Source: Raineyella fluvialis
GTDB taxonomy: Bacteria > Actinomycetota > Actinomycetes > Propionibacteriales > Propionibacteriaceae
DNA: 64,000 bases
Direction of reading: 5' to 3'
Assembly: GCF_009646095.1 (NCBI RefSeq)
Contig: NZ_CP045725.1
Location: 2,170,001 to 2,234,000 of the forward strand
A program made the position numbers and the translations under genes. Below are positions 22,460 to 31,157 of the stretch, in pieces; within the stretch, counting starts at the first letter, position 1, and each line of letters begins with the position of its first letter. Below the pieces are notes generated by a model. That model had not been told where the DNA came from, searched no databases, and was given only the letters and a program-made list of their open reading frames with translations.

Positions 22460-23128
22460 TTCCTCGTCACCTCCGACCGTCGTCTCGACCCCCGCCCGAC
22501 CGCCGTCCTGCTCGACCTGGACGGCACGATGCTCGACTCGGCCGACAGCATCACCCGGGCCCTCGCCCAGGCCCTGGCCGACTTCGGGCACCCGGCCGAG
22601 CCGAAGTCGCTGCGGCGCTATGTCGGCCCGCCGGTCCGCGAGACGCTGTCCGCGCTGCTGCCCGAGGTGCCGGCGGATGAGAGCGTCGCCCACTACCGGG
22701 CCCTCTACGGTCGCTCGATGCTGGCCGCCACGCCGTTCCCGCAGACGGTGCCGCTGCTGGACGGTCTGGCTGCGGCCGGACTCCCGCTCGCGGTGGCCAC
22801 CTCGAAGAAGGAGACCACCGCCCACGAGTTGCTGCTCCACCACGGGCTGGCGGACCGGTTCGCGGTCATCTGTGGTGCCGGTGAGGGCGACCGCAACGGG
22901 GACAAGGCGGCGGTCGTGGCGGACGCCCTGCGTCGGCTTGCCGCGGGCGGTGCCGACGTGTCCGCGCCGATCATGGTCGGGGACAAGATCCACGACGTCG
23001 AGGGCGCCGCGCGCTCCGGTGTCGAGACGGTCCTCGTCGGCTGGGGCTACGGCACCGAGGAGGAGCGCGCCGCCGCGCTGGTGGTCGCCGGCGACGTGCC
23101 CGAGCTGCTGGGCCTGCTGGTGCCCTGA
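22457..23128 (+). CDS. HAD-family hydrolase, phosphoglycolate phosphatase-like
   Basis: 223-residue haloacid dehalogenase-type phosphatase. Motif I is LLDLDGTMLDS (nucleophile Asp plus acid Asp), motif II VATSK, and motif III/IV MVGDKIHDVEGA; the helical cap lies between motifs I and II. It most resembles the Gph/5'-nucleotidase subgroup, but the substrate cannot be assigned. It stands alone, after the clpC terminator and convergent with mutY. Confidence 0.88.
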   Translation: MFLVTSDRRLDPRPTAVLLDLDGTMLDSADSITRALAQALADFGHPAEPKSLRRYVGPPVRETLSALLPEVPADESVAHYRALYGRSMLAATPFPQTVPLLDGLAAAGLPLAVATSKKETTAHELLLHHGLADRFAVICGAGEGDRNGDKAAVVADALRRLAAGGADVSAPIMVGDKIHDVEGAARSGVETVLVGWGYGTEEERAAALVVAGDVPELLGLLVP

Positions 23129-23157
23129 GACCGCGTCCGGATCGGCCCGTTGGCCCC

Positions 23158-24072
23158 TCAGGCCGTGGGCAACGTCCAGTGACCGCCACCGACAGGGGCG
23201 ATCAGCCCGTCCCGGGCCAGCCCGGCCAGGGCACGGGCGAACTGGTCGGGGTCCCTGGCTCGATGATCGGGCCACTCCCGCTGGAGCTGGTCGGTCGCGA
23301 CGGGGCCCGGGACGTCGCGGAGCAGCGCGAGCAGCGCGCCGCGGCATTGCCGATCCGTCCCCTCGTACGTCTGGGTCCGGGACACGTACGTTCCCTCCGG
23401 GTGGCCGGCGTGGCGCCAGCCGCACAGGTCGGCCAGCGGGCAGGCCTCGCACCGGGGGGAGCGTGCCGTGCAGACCAGCGCCCCCAGTTCCATCGAGGCG
23501 ACGGCCCAATCGGCCGCCCGCTGTGGATCCTCGGGGACGTGGGCGGCCGCCAAGGACCGCTCCGCGGCCCGCGGATGTGGCGGAGCCTGCGGCGTTCCGT
23601 CGACGAGGCGGGCGAGCAGCCGGCGGACGTTCGTGTCGACGACGACGGTGCGCTGTCCGTACGCGAAGGCGGCCACCGCGGCCGCCGTGTACTCTCCGAC
23701 GCCCGGCAGCGCCCGGAGGGCGGTCTCGGTGTGCGGCACCGCCCCGGCATGGCTCTCGACGATCGCCCGCGCGGCGGCGTGCAGGCGCAGCGCCCGGCGG
23801 GGATAGCCGAGCCGGCCCCACATCCGGATCGCCTCACCGGAGGGTTCCGCGGCCAGCGCCGCTGGCTGTGGCCAACGGCCCATCCATGCCCGCCAGGGGT
23901 CGAGGACCCGGGCGACCGGTGTCTGCTGCAGCATGAACTCGCTCACCATCACGCCCCACGGTGAACAGTCCGGACGCCGCCAGGGAAGGTCACGGGCGTT
24001 CTCGGCGTACCAGGCGAGGACCCGCGTGACGACGACCGCCGGGTCGGCCGGAGGCAGGGGAGAGCGGGACAC
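23158..24072 (-). CDS. mutY: A/G-specific adenine DNA glycosylase MutY
   Basis: Removes adenine mispaired with 8-oxoguanine. 304 residues: FMLQQTPVARV and the helix-hairpin-helix LPGVGEYTAAAV followed by the catalytic VDTNVRR, then the 4Fe-4S loop C-x6-C-x2-C-x5-C (CTARSPRCEACPLADLC). The C-terminal part is short, without a complete NUDIX-like domain, as in several actinobacteria. GTG 24072 is chosen because a -10 hexamer lies exactly six bases upstream. Confidence 0.94.
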   Translation of the reverse strand: MSRSPLPPADPAVVVTRVLAWYAENARDLPWRRPDCSPWGVMVSEFMLQQTPVARVLDPWRAWMGRWPQPAALAAEPSGEAIRMWGRLGYPRRALRLHAAARAIVESHAGAVPHTETALRALPGVGEYTAAAVAAFAYGQRTVVVDTNVRRLLARLVDGTPQAPPHPRAAERSLAAAHVPEDPQRAADWAVASMELGALVCTARSPRCEACPLADLCGWRHAGHPEGTYVSRTQTYEGTDRQCRGALLALLRDVPGPVATDQLQREWPDHRARDPDQFARALAGLARDGLIAPVGGGHWTLPTA

Positions 24073-24084
24073 CCATCTAGCGTA
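24070..24084 (-). promoter_or_regulatory. Leaderless mutY promoter: -10 TACGCT six bases before GTG
   Basis: On the minus strand TACGCT (24084-24079) is followed by six bases and GTG 24072. No Shine-Dalgarno sequence is present. Confidence 0.55.
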
Positions 24085-24124
24085 GGTGAGGGCGCGCCTC
24101 CGGGGCCGCGGCGACCGGCTTCCG

Positions 24125-24139
24125 TAGGGTGGGCCCATG
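24125..24139 (+). promoter_or_regulatory. Leaderless promoter: -10 TAGGGT six bases before ATG
   Basis: TAGGGT at 24125-24130 is followed by GGGCCC and ATG 24137. It lies back to back with the mutY promoter, 40 bases away. Confidence 0.5.
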
Positions 24140-24808
24140 AGCGGAATGCTGCACCCGGTCGGGCCCGAGGATCCTCAGGTCTACTGGTTGCGTCGCGCCA
24201 CCATCGGGGTGGTGGTGCTGGTCGTGGTGCTCGTGATTGTCGCCTTCGCGCGGCCGGCCCGTCCCGCCGGCACCGCCGTCGGGGCCAGCAGCCCCACGCC
24301 GCTCGTCCTCACCACCCCGACGCCCACCCCCACGCCGACCCCGACGCCTCCGCCATCCGCCGCACCTGCCGCAGCGGCGGGCACCCCGACCCCGACCCCG
24401 ACCCCGACGCCGGCGGCTCCGGTCGCGTGCGCACCGTCTGACATCCGAGTGGCGATCAGCGGCGGCAGCGGGGCCGGTATCGACCAGCAGACCAGCTTCA
24501 CCACCGACCTGACGAACGGGTCGTCCAGCGCCTGCACCATCGGCGTCGACACGTCGGTCTTCGAGGTGCGGATCTCCTCGGGCAGCGACCGGATCTGGTC
24601 GACCGCGGACTGCGACGCCTGGTTACCATCCAAGGACGCATCGGTGGTCAAGCCGGGAGAGTCCATCTCGGTGTCGGTGGACTGGCCGGGTAAGCGGTCC
24701 TACCCGGGCTGCAAGCTCGGCTCGAAGGCCATCAGCGCCGGGACCTACGTGGCGACGGCCGAGTACAAGGATGCGGGCACCGCCAGGAAGGTGCTCGGCC
24801 TGCACTGA
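24137..24808 (+). CDS. Membrane-anchored exported protein with a Thr-Pro linker
   Basis: 223 residues of unknown function. A single membrane helix near residues 20-41 (IGVVVLVVVLVIVAF) is followed by a Thr-Pro-rich linker (about 52-97) and a folded outer domain with four cysteines, whose composition and spacing (CAPSDIRVAIS, LTNGSSSACTI) recall the DUF4232-type immunoglobulin-like domains of actinobacterial surface proteins. The domain identity is tentative. The linker contains a hexanucleotide repeat. Confidence 0.65.
   Translation: MSGMLHPVGPEDPQVYWLRRATIGVVVLVVVLVIVAFARPARPAGTAVGASSPTPLVLTTPTPTPTPTPTPPPSAAPAAAAGTPTPTPTPTPAAPVACAPSDIRVAISGGSGAGIDQQTSFTTDLTNGSSSACTIGVDTSVFEVRISSGSDRIWSTADCDAWLPSKDASVVKPGESISVSVDWPGKRSYPGCKLGSKAISAGTYVATAEYKDAGTARKVLGLH
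24383..24406 (+). repeat. (ACCCCG)4 hexanucleotide repeat
   Basis: Four perfect copies encode Thr-Pro repeats. Diverged copies of the same unit begin near 24315. Gain or loss of a unit would keep the frame and only change linker length. Confidence 0.8.
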
Positions 24809-24829
24809 CCGGCCGAGCCGACGACACGG

Positions 24830-25891
24830 TCAGGCCAGCTCGTCGAACTCCGACTCGGCCATCCAGGCCAGCGCATCGCGGATCGCCCGGGCCCGCCGCA
24901 GGCCGACACCGTCGACCGCCTGCAGGTCACCGAGTGAGGCGGCGAAGATCTCCTGGAGCGACCCGAAGTGGTCGAGCAGCCGGGCCGCCACCGTCCGCGG
25001 CAGGGAACTGATCCGGGACAGCTGCCGATAGCCCCGCGGATAGAGCTGCGACTCCAGGTCGGTGGTGCCGAAACCGACGGCGCGCTCGATCATCGTCAGG
25101 TCGACCAGGTCGCTGGTGCTCAGCCCGGCCAGGTCGCTCAGGTCGAAGGCCACCCCGTTGGCCTCATCGCGGTAGTCCTCGACGAGCAGCTCGGCGATGT
25201 TGTCGAGACCCGACTCCAGTTCCCGGATCTGCAGGTCGACCAGCCGGCCCTCCGCGCCGAGCTCGATGACGTAGTCGCGCAGCTCGTCCTGGATCCGGTG
25301 GACCATTTCGAGCCGCTGCAGCACGACGGCCACGTCGCGGACGCTGACCTGGTCGCGGATCTCCAGCGCGGACAGGTGATTGGTGACCTCGGCCAGCCGG
25401 TTCGTGTAGCGCTCCAGCGTCCGCAGCCCTTGGTCTGCGCGCCCGAGGATCGCTCCGGGCTCTGGGATGGTGATCCGCTCGCCGTCGACGAAGAGACTGA
25501 TCATCTGCATGGACGCCGACACCGAGACGGTCGGCAGACCGGTCTGGCGCGAGACCCGGTCGGCGGTCCGGTGCCGCGTGCCGGTCTCGATCGTGTCGTA
25601 GCCGGGGTCGGGCATCAGCTGCACGCCGGCGGCGACGATCCGGGACAGGTCGGCGCTGAGCACGATCGCGCCGTCCATCTTCGCCAGCTCACGCAGGTTC
25701 TGGGGGGTGAGGGGGGCATCGAGGTGGAAGCCGCCGGTCATCAGCCCCTCGACCTCGCGGTTGAGACCCAGGACCACCAGACCGCCGGTGCGGCCCTTGA
25801 CTATCCGATCAAGTCCGTTCCTCAGGGCGGTGCCGGGGGCCGTCAGTGCCCGGAATCTCCGCGTACGCGCGTCCTGGTCCTCCGCGGTCAC
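24830..25891 (-). CDS. disA: DNA integrity scanning diadenylate cyclase DisA
   Basis: Makes cyclic di-AMP from two ATP and scans DNA for branched structures. 353 residues: the DAC domain carries MDGAIVL (DGA motif) and GTRHRTADRV (RHR motif), followed by the linker helices and a C-terminal helix-hairpin-helix (LQAVDGVGLRRARAIRDAL). GTG 25891 gives the usual length. It lies 56 bases downstream of radA, a partner known to bind and restrain DisA in Bacillus, so both are probably cotranscribed. Confidence 0.96.
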   Translation of the reverse strand: MTAEDQDARTRRFRALTAPGTALRNGLDRIVKGRTGGLVVLGLNREVEGLMTGGFHLDAPLTPQNLRELAKMDGAIVLSADLSRIVAAGVQLMPDPGYDTIETGTRHRTADRVSRQTGLPTVSVSASMQMISLFVDGERITIPEPGAILGRADQGLRTLERYTNRLAEVTNHLSALEIRDQVSVRDVAVVLQRLEMVHRIQDELRDYVIELGAEGRLVDLQIRELESGLDNIAELLVEDYRDEANGVAFDLSDLAGLSTSDLVDLTMIERAVGFGTTDLESQLYPRGYRQLSRISSLPRTVAARLLDHFGSLQEIFAASLGDLQAVDGVGLRRARAIRDALAWMAESEFDELA

Positions 25892-25947
25892 CGGTCCCTC
25901 TCGATCGTTGCGTGCCGATCCCTCGAGGTCATTCTAAGGGGTCCGGG

Positions 25948-27345
25948 TCACCGCCCGCCCACGAGGCCGAAGAGCTCGAGGCCCGCACGTACCGAGCCGA
26001 CCCCGAGCACGCGGACGGTGCCCGGTAGATGGCCGAGTTCGTCCTCCGAACCGGCGGGCACCAGGACCGTCCGGAAACCCAGCCTGATGGCCTCGGCGAC
26101 GCGTCGGGAGGCCCCCGGGACGCGTCGCAACTCGCCGGCCAGGCCGATCTCACCCACCGCCATCATGGCGGGCGGCAATGCGATGTCGCGGGTGGCCGAC
26201 GCGATGGCCATGGCGATCGCCAGGTCGGCGGCGGGGTCGACGACCCGGGCGCCCCCGACCGTGGAGACGTAGACGTCCTTGCTGCCGAGCGGTTGGGCGG
26301 CGCGGCGCTCCAGCACCGCCGTCAGCATCGCCACCCTGGAGGAGTCGACGCCGTGGTTCGTCCGTCGCGGGATCTGCAGGGGTGACTGCGCCACCAGCGA
26401 CTGGATCTCGGCGAGCAGCGGCCGGCGCCCCTCGACGGTGACGGTGATGCAGGTGCCCGGCACGGACTGCTCCCCGCCGGACGTGGAGGTGAACAAGCCC
26501 GACGGGTCGGGCACCTCGACGATCCCGTTCTCCCGCATCTCGAAGCAGCCCACCTCGTCCGCGGCGCCGAACCGGTTCTTGGTGGCGCGGACCATCCGGA
26601 AACCGGAGTGCCGGTCGCCCTCGAAGCTCAGTACGACGTCGACGAGGTGTTCCAACGTCCGCGGCCCGGCGATGGAGCCGTCCTTGGTGACGTGGCCGAC
26701 GATGATCACCGCGAGGTGGCGCAGCTTGGCCACTCGGACGAGGGCCGAGGTCACCTCACGGACCTGGGTGACACCACCGGCCGCTCCGTCGGCGGCGTCG
26801 GTCTGCATGGTCTGAACGGAATCGACGACCAGCAGGCTGGGCCCGACGTGCTCGACGTGCCCGAGCACGGTGGCCAGATCGTTCTCCGCGGCCAGGAAGA
26901 GTTCGTCGGACAGGCCGCCGGTCCGCTCCGCGCGCATCCTGACCTGGGCGGTGGATTCCTCACCGGTGACGTAGAGGGTCCGGCGGCCCCGCTGTGCCCA
27001 GGCGGCCGCCACCTCCAGCAGCAGGGTGGACTTGCCCACCCCCGGCTCGCCGGCGAGCAGCACGACAGCCCCTGGCACGAGCCCGCCGCCGAGGACCCGG
27101 TCGAGCTCGCCGACCCCGGTCACCGTACGATGCGCGGCCTCGCCGCGGACCTCCGAGATCGGGACGGCCTGGTGTCCCGGGACGATCGGCTGGATCGGCC
27201 GTTGCAGTGAACCGCTCCGGGCACCCTGCTCCACGACCGTGCCCCACTGCTGGCACTCCCCGCACCGGCCCACCCACTTGGCGGTGGTCCACCCGCACTC
27301 GGAGCAGACGTAGGCGTCACGGGTCGGAGTCTTCGTGCGAGGCAT
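25948..27345 (-). CDS. radA: DNA repair protein RadA (Sms)
   Basis: Recombination ATPase that drives branch migration. 465 residues: a four-cysteine zinc finger at C14, C17, C28, C31; Walker A GEPGVGKST; the RadA motif KNRFG; and a C-terminal Lon-protease-like domain without the catalytic serine-lysine pair. ATG 27345 is supported by a -10 hexamer six bases upstream. Leads the radA-disA unit. Confidence 0.96.
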   Translation of the reverse strand: MPRTKTPTRDAYVCSECGWTTAKWVGRCGECQQWGTVVEQGARSGSLQRPIQPIVPGHQAVPISEVRGEAAHRTVTGVGELDRVLGGGLVPGAVVLLAGEPGVGKSTLLLEVAAAWAQRGRRTLYVTGEESTAQVRMRAERTGGLSDELFLAAENDLATVLGHVEHVGPSLLVVDSVQTMQTDAADGAAGGVTQVREVTSALVRVAKLRHLAVIIVGHVTKDGSIAGPRTLEHLVDVVLSFEGDRHSGFRMVRATKNRFGAADEVGCFEMRENGIVEVPDPSGLFTSTSGGEQSVPGTCITVTVEGRRPLLAEIQSLVAQSPLQIPRRTNHGVDSSRVAMLTAVLERRAAQPLGSKDVYVSTVGGARVVDPAADLAIAMAIASATRDIALPPAMMAVGEIGLAGELRRVPGASRRVAEAIRLGFRTVLVPAGSEDELGHLPGTVRVLGVGSVRAGLELFGLVGGR

Positions 27346-27357
27346 GGCTGCAGCCTA
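27343..27357 (-). promoter_or_regulatory. Leaderless radA promoter: -10 TAGGCT six bases before ATG
   Basis: TAGGCT (27357-27352, minus strand), six bases, then ATG 27345; no Shine-Dalgarno sequence. Confidence 0.55.
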
Positions 27358-27398
27358 GGCCAGCCCACCGACACCCGACCGTTCCACCGCCTCGTGCG

Positions 27399-28469
27399 TC
27401 AGCGCAGCAGCGTGCCCGCCACCTCGAGGATGCGGTCGTTCGCGTCCGGCTCGGCGATCGAGACGCGCAGGCCCTCGCCCGCGAAGGCGCGGGTCATCAG
27501 GCCCGCCTCGCGGAAGGCGTCGAACCAGACGTGGGTGAGCTCGCCGGCCGGGAACCAGACGAAGTTGCCCTGGGTGGCGGGAATCCGATGGCCCAGCCGG
27601 CGCAGCTCCTCGGCGATCCGATCGCGTTCGTGGATCGTCACCCGCACGCGCCCGATCAGCTCCGGTTCCGCCTCGAGGGAGGCGAGCACGGCGACCTGGG
27701 CGGGGCTGGAAATGGCGAACGGCATGGTGACGGAGCGGACCGCCCGGGCGATCTCCGTGTCCGCCGCGGCCATCCAGCCGACCCGCAGGGCGGCCAGGCC
27801 GTACGCCTTGGAGAACGTCCGCAGGGACACCACGCCCGGGTGGACGTCCAGCAGTTCCAGACCGCGGGTGGCGCAGGGGTCGTTGACGTACTCGACGTAG
27901 GCCTCGTCGACGATGACCAGGATGTCGTCGGGGACGGACTCCAGGAAGGTCACCAGGTCGTCGTGCGGGATCGCCGGGCCGGTCGGGTTGTTCGGGGTGC
28001 AGACCATCACCGCCCGGGTCCGCGGGGTGATGGCGGCGCGCATCGCGTCGAGATCATGTTCCCCGGTCGCCGTCAGCGGGACCTGCACGGAACGGGCCCC
28101 CAGCACCTGGACCGCCAGCGGGTAGGCCTCGAAGCTGCGCCACGCGTAGACGACCTCGTCGCCCGGGCCACAGGTGGCCTCGAGCAGATGGGCGAGCACC
28201 TCGACGGAGCCGGTGCCGAAGGCCAGGCGCTCCTCGTCCAGCCCGTGCCGGGTGGCGAGCGCCGAGGTCATCTCGGTGTTGCCGGCGTCCGGGTAGCGGT
28301 TCATCTCCTCCAGCGAACGGGCGACCGCCTCGAGGACACCCGGCAGGGGACCGTACGGGTTCTCGTTGCTGGAGACCTTCCAGGCCCGACCGTCCGGCCC
28401 CGGCTTCGGTGAGCGGCCGGCCCGGTAGGGCGGCATGCCCGCGATGTGGGGGCGCAGCGTCAGCGACAT
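27399..28469 (-). CDS. Class II aminotransferase, histidinol-phosphate / aromatic type
   Basis: 356-residue PLP enzyme of the HisC group. SSNENPYGP near the N terminus binds substrate phosphate or carboxylate, TPNNPTG and VDEAYVEY hold the cofactor, and TFSKAYGLAALRVGW contains the Schiff-base lysine. It could be histidinol-phosphate aminotransferase or the paralogue Pat that acts on aromatic amino acids; no other his genes are in the window, which slightly favours Pat. ATG 28469 follows GAGGAGACCCC; a longer frame upstream lacks a good start. Confidence 0.88.
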   Translation of the reverse strand: MSLTLRPHIAGMPPYRAGRSPKPGPDGRAWKVSSNENPYGPLPGVLEAVARSLEEMNRYPDAGNTEMTSALATRHGLDEERLAFGTGSVEVLAHLLEATCGPGDEVVYAWRSFEAYPLAVQVLGARSVQVPLTATGEHDLDAMRAAITPRTRAVMVCTPNNPTGPAIPHDDLVTFLESVPDDILVIVDEAYVEYVNDPCATRGLELLDVHPGVVSLRTFSKAYGLAALRVGWMAAADTEIARAVRSVTMPFAISSPAQVAVLASLEAEPELIGRVRVTIHERDRIAEELRRLGHRIPATQGNFVWFPAGELTHVWFDAFREAGLMTRAFAGEGLRVSIAEPDANDRILEVAGTLLR

Positions 28470-28593
28470 GGGGTCTCCTCGGTACGGCTGGTGAGTGCCT
28501 GATCGTACGCCGAAAAGGGCGCCGTCCCAGGGGACCGTCGCGCCCCACGGGACGGCGGACGGCCCTGGGGCCACCGGGCCGAGGACCCCACGA

Positions 28594-29238
28594 TCAGATC
28601 GTCACCGACCCCTGAGGAGTCTGGAACGTCGCGGACATGATGCCGGGTTGGCCGTGGCGGCTGCTCCACTCCAGGCGGAATCCGTCCAGGAGGGTGGCCG
28701 GGTCGCCCCCGAGCCAGTCGCTCAGCCGGGCCGGATCGCCGGACAGCTCGAGCGACTGCCAGGACACCGTACGGCCCTCGTCGGACAGTGCGGCCGGAAG
28801 CAGCTCGTCGGCGCTGATCCAGCGGATGAAGAAGGGGAGCTGCGGGTCCGCCTGGAGACCCTTGATGCCCAGCTGACGCCACTCGAGCTGGCGCCCGTCG
28901 GGGAACCGGCGGGTGCCCACAGCGGCCTCCCGGCCGAGCTTGGTCTCGAAGGCGGTGAGGTCTTCGGTGGAGACGGCCCAGGACATCCAGCCGCCGCCGG
29001 CCTCGGATCGGGCCCTGACGACCTGCCCGAAGGGCGCCTTGTCGGCCGCGGGATGGTCGAGGACCTCGACGATCTCGATGTAGCGATCATCGGCAAGAGG
29101 AATGAGGCGGTTGCGGGTGCCGAACCGCGGGTGGAAGCCTCCGTCGCGGGAGTCCACCCCGAGCGCGTCGCTGAGGAACTGGGCCGATGCCAGGAGTCCC
29201 TCAGGCCCGGCGGCGTACGAGAGGTGGTCAACATGCAT
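28594..29238 (-). CDS. VOC (glyoxalase-like) family protein
   Basis: 214 residues starting MHVDHLSYAA, the opening strand of a glyoxalase/VOC fold with a metal-ligand histidine, followed by RYIEIVEVLDHP and a second half with the paired-module spacing. It resembles the Glyoxalase_3 subgroup. Substrate is unknown. ATG 29238 is chosen because it starts the conserved domain; the longer frame upstream has no supporting signal. Confidence 0.75.
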   Translation of the reverse strand: MHVDHLSYAAGPEGLLASAQFLSDALGVDSRDGGFHPRFGTRNRLIPLADDRYIEIVEVLDHPAADKAPFGQVVRARSEAGGGWMSWAVSTEDLTAFETKLGREAAVGTRRFPDGRQLEWRQLGIKGLQADPQLPFFIRWISADELLPAALSDEGRTVSWQSLELSGDPARLSDWLGGDPATLLDGFRLEWSSRHGQPGIMSATFQTPQGSVTI

Positions 29239-29293
29239 GGCCTCATTGTGCGCCACCCGGGCCCCCGCATTTTCCCGGGGGTGCGGACGTGGA

Positions 29294-30232
29294 TCAAGAC
29301 CTGTGTGATAAGAGGTCCTGTGCCGCCCGCGTCGCCGGATGAACGGCCAGCGGCAGCCCGACACCGTCCGGTCCCGCCGACGCCAGCGCCGCGCAGTGGT
29401 CGGCCAGGGCCTCGTACCCGGCCTCGCCCATCAGGGCGGTCAGCTCGGTGGCCAGCGAGCGGTAGACCGGCTCGGCGGCCGTGTGCGCCGCCGCGGTCGA
29501 GGTGCAGTACCAGGCCAGGTCGTGGCCGCCGGCACCCCAGCCGGACCGTACGTACTCCCCGATGCTCACCTCCGTGTACGTCGACCCGTCACCGCGCTCG
29601 ACCTCCCGGAACAGCCGCCGGATCGGCAACTGCCAGCAGACATCGGGCTTGGTGAGGGTGAAGGGCACCCCCTCGCGGGCCGCGAGATGGTGCAGCGCAC
29701 AGCCCTGGCCCCCGGCGAAGCCGGGCCGGTTGAGGAAGATGCAGGCGCCGTCGACCAGTCGCGTGGCCCGCTCGGTCCGCGCCCGGCCCTCCTCCGCTTC
29801 TGCCGCATCATCCTCCGCATCCTCCGGCTCCTCGAGGACGTCCACCACCCAGTCCCGCCGGGCCGACCAGGCCGTACCGTCCGCGTCGGTCCCGCCCGCC
29901 CTCGCGTTCTGCCACAGGTCATCGCCGAGTCGCGCCACCCAGTCGGCCACGCGCCGCTCGTCGTCGGGCTCGCTGAAGTGGGCGCCCAGCGTGCAGCAGC
30001 CGTCGTCGGGTCGTCCCGCGTAGATCCCCGGGCAGCCGGCCCCGAACAGGCAGTGCCACCGTGACGTGAGCCAGGTCAGGTCGCAGCGGAAGACCTGGTC
30101 GTCGTCGGCGGGATCGGCGAACTCGACCCAGACCCTGGGGAAGCCGTCGGCGACCTCGCCCTCGGCCAGCCCGGGGCCGGCCGTTCCCGATGGTGCGGGC
30201 ACTCGGGACCGAACGGACTCTGCGGCAGACAT
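29294..30232 (-). CDS. Cysteine-rich protein of unknown function
   Basis: 312 residues with eight or more conserved-looking cysteines in two clusters: [18 protein letters not shown]...GCC near the N terminus, and [22 protein letters not shown]...DVCWQLPI in the middle. The clustering suggests bound zinc, iron or Fe-S, similar in style to YkgJ/DUF3109 proteins, but I cannot name the family. An acidic insert (about 133-148) separates the halves. It has its own leaderless promoter, divergent from the isomerase-like gene. Confidence 0.7.
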   Translation of the reverse strand: MSAAESVRSRVPAPSGTAGPGLAEGEVADGFPRVWVEFADPADDDQVFRCDLTWLTSRWHCLFGAGCPGIYAGRPDDGCCTLGAHFSEPDDERRVADWVARLGDDLWQNARAGGTDADGTAWSARRDWVVDVLEEPEDAEDDAAEAEEGRARTERATRLVDGACIFLNRPGFAGGQGCALHHLAAREGVPFTLTKPDVCWQLPIRRLFREVERGDGSTYTEVSIGEYVRSGWGAGGHDLAWYCTSTAAAHTAAEPVYRSLATELTALMGEAGYEALADHCAALASAGPDGVGLPLAVHPATRAAQDLLSHRS

Positions 30233-30244
30233 GGGCCCAGCGTA
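30230..30244 (-). promoter_or_regulatory. Leaderless promoter of the Cys-rich gene: -10 TACGCT six bases before ATG
   Basis: TACGCT (30244-30239, minus strand), six bases, ATG 30232. Confidence 0.55.
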
Positions 30245-30275
30245 GGCGCTGAGGTCCGCCTCCCGAGGGCCTCGC

Positions 30276-30290
30276 TACGCTGGAAGCGTG
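30276..30290 (+). promoter_or_regulatory. Leaderless promoter of the isomerase-like gene: -10 TACGCT six bases before GTG
   Basis: TACGCT at 30276-30281, six bases, GTG 30288. The same hexamer and spacing serve the divergent neighbour 31 bases away. Confidence 0.55.
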
Positions 30291-31157
30291 ACGGACAGTA
30301 CGCAGGAGAGCGCGCAGGTCGACGAACGGGAGTCCGACGCACTGAGGACGTCGAGCCTGGTGACCCTGTCCACCTCCTCGATGTTCCCCGAGTCCACGGC
30401 CAGCGGGTTCGAGACCGCGGCCCGTCTCGGGTTCGACGGCGTCGAGGTGATGATCGGCATCGACCCCGTCGGCGCCGACGTCGAGGCGATCGAGAAGTTG
30501 CGCGACTACTACGGCGTCCCGGTGACCTCCATCCACGCGCCGACGCTGGTCGTCACCCAGATGGTCTGGCGCGGCACCGGCCACTGGGACAAGCTGCGCC
30601 GCTCCGCGGACATGGCCTTGGCCCTGGGCTGCGACGTGGTGGTCGTCCACCCGCCGTTCCGCTGGCAGGGTGACTACGCGACCGGCTTCGTGGCCGGCAT
30701 CGCGGAGGTCAGCCAGCAGACCGGAGTGCGGTTCTGCGTGGAGAACATGTACCCGTGGCGGACGCCGGCAGGGGAGTACAAGGCGTACCGGCCCACCTGG
30801 GACCCGACCCACGAACCGTTCCAGCACCTCACCCTCGACCTCTCCCATGCCGCGACGGCACAGATGCGGTCGATGGACTACGTACGGGCCTGGGGGGACC
30901 GCTTGCAGCACATGCACCTGACCGACGGCCTCGGGTCGTTCCGCGACGAGCACCTGCCCCCGGGGACCGGCAACCAGGAGGTCGCCGAGGTGCTGCAGCA
31001 CGTCATCTCCCACGGCTACATCGGTGACCTGTGCCTCGAGGTCAACACCCGGGGCGCGGGCAGCCGGGCCGGGCGCGAGCGGATGCTGGCCGATGCACTG
31101 GCCTGGACCCGGGACCGGGTCGCCCGGGCCCGCGAGGCCGCCCCCCTGTTCTCGTGA
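30288..31157 (+). CDS. Sugar phosphate isomerase/epimerase-like TIM-barrel protein
   Basis: 289 residues of the xylose-isomerase-like TIM barrel family (AP endonuclease 2 superfamily). The barrel strands are recognisable: GFDGVEVMIG, VTSIHAPTL, DVVVVHPPF, RFCVENMYPW, LTLDLSHAA, HMHLTDGLG and LCLEVNTRG, carrying the His, Glu and Asp metal ligands of the fold. The orthologue precedes proC in mycobacteria, the same neighbourhood as here. Its reaction is unknown. GTG 30288 is supported by the promoter spacing; the stop overlaps the next start. Confidence 0.82.
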   Translation: MTDSTQESAQVDERESDALRTSSLVTLSTSSMFPESTASGFETAARLGFDGVEVMIGIDPVGADVEAIEKLRDYYGVPVTSIHAPTLVVTQMVWRGTGHWDKLRRSADMALALGCDVVVVHPPFRWQGDYATGFVAGIAEVSQQTGVRFCVENMYPWRTPAGEYKAYRPTWDPTHEPFQHLTLDLSHAATAQMRSMDYVRAWGDRLQHMHLTDGLGSFRDEHLPPGTGNQEVAEVLQHVISHGYIGDLCLEVNTRGAGSRAGRERMLADALAWTRDRVARAREAAPLFS

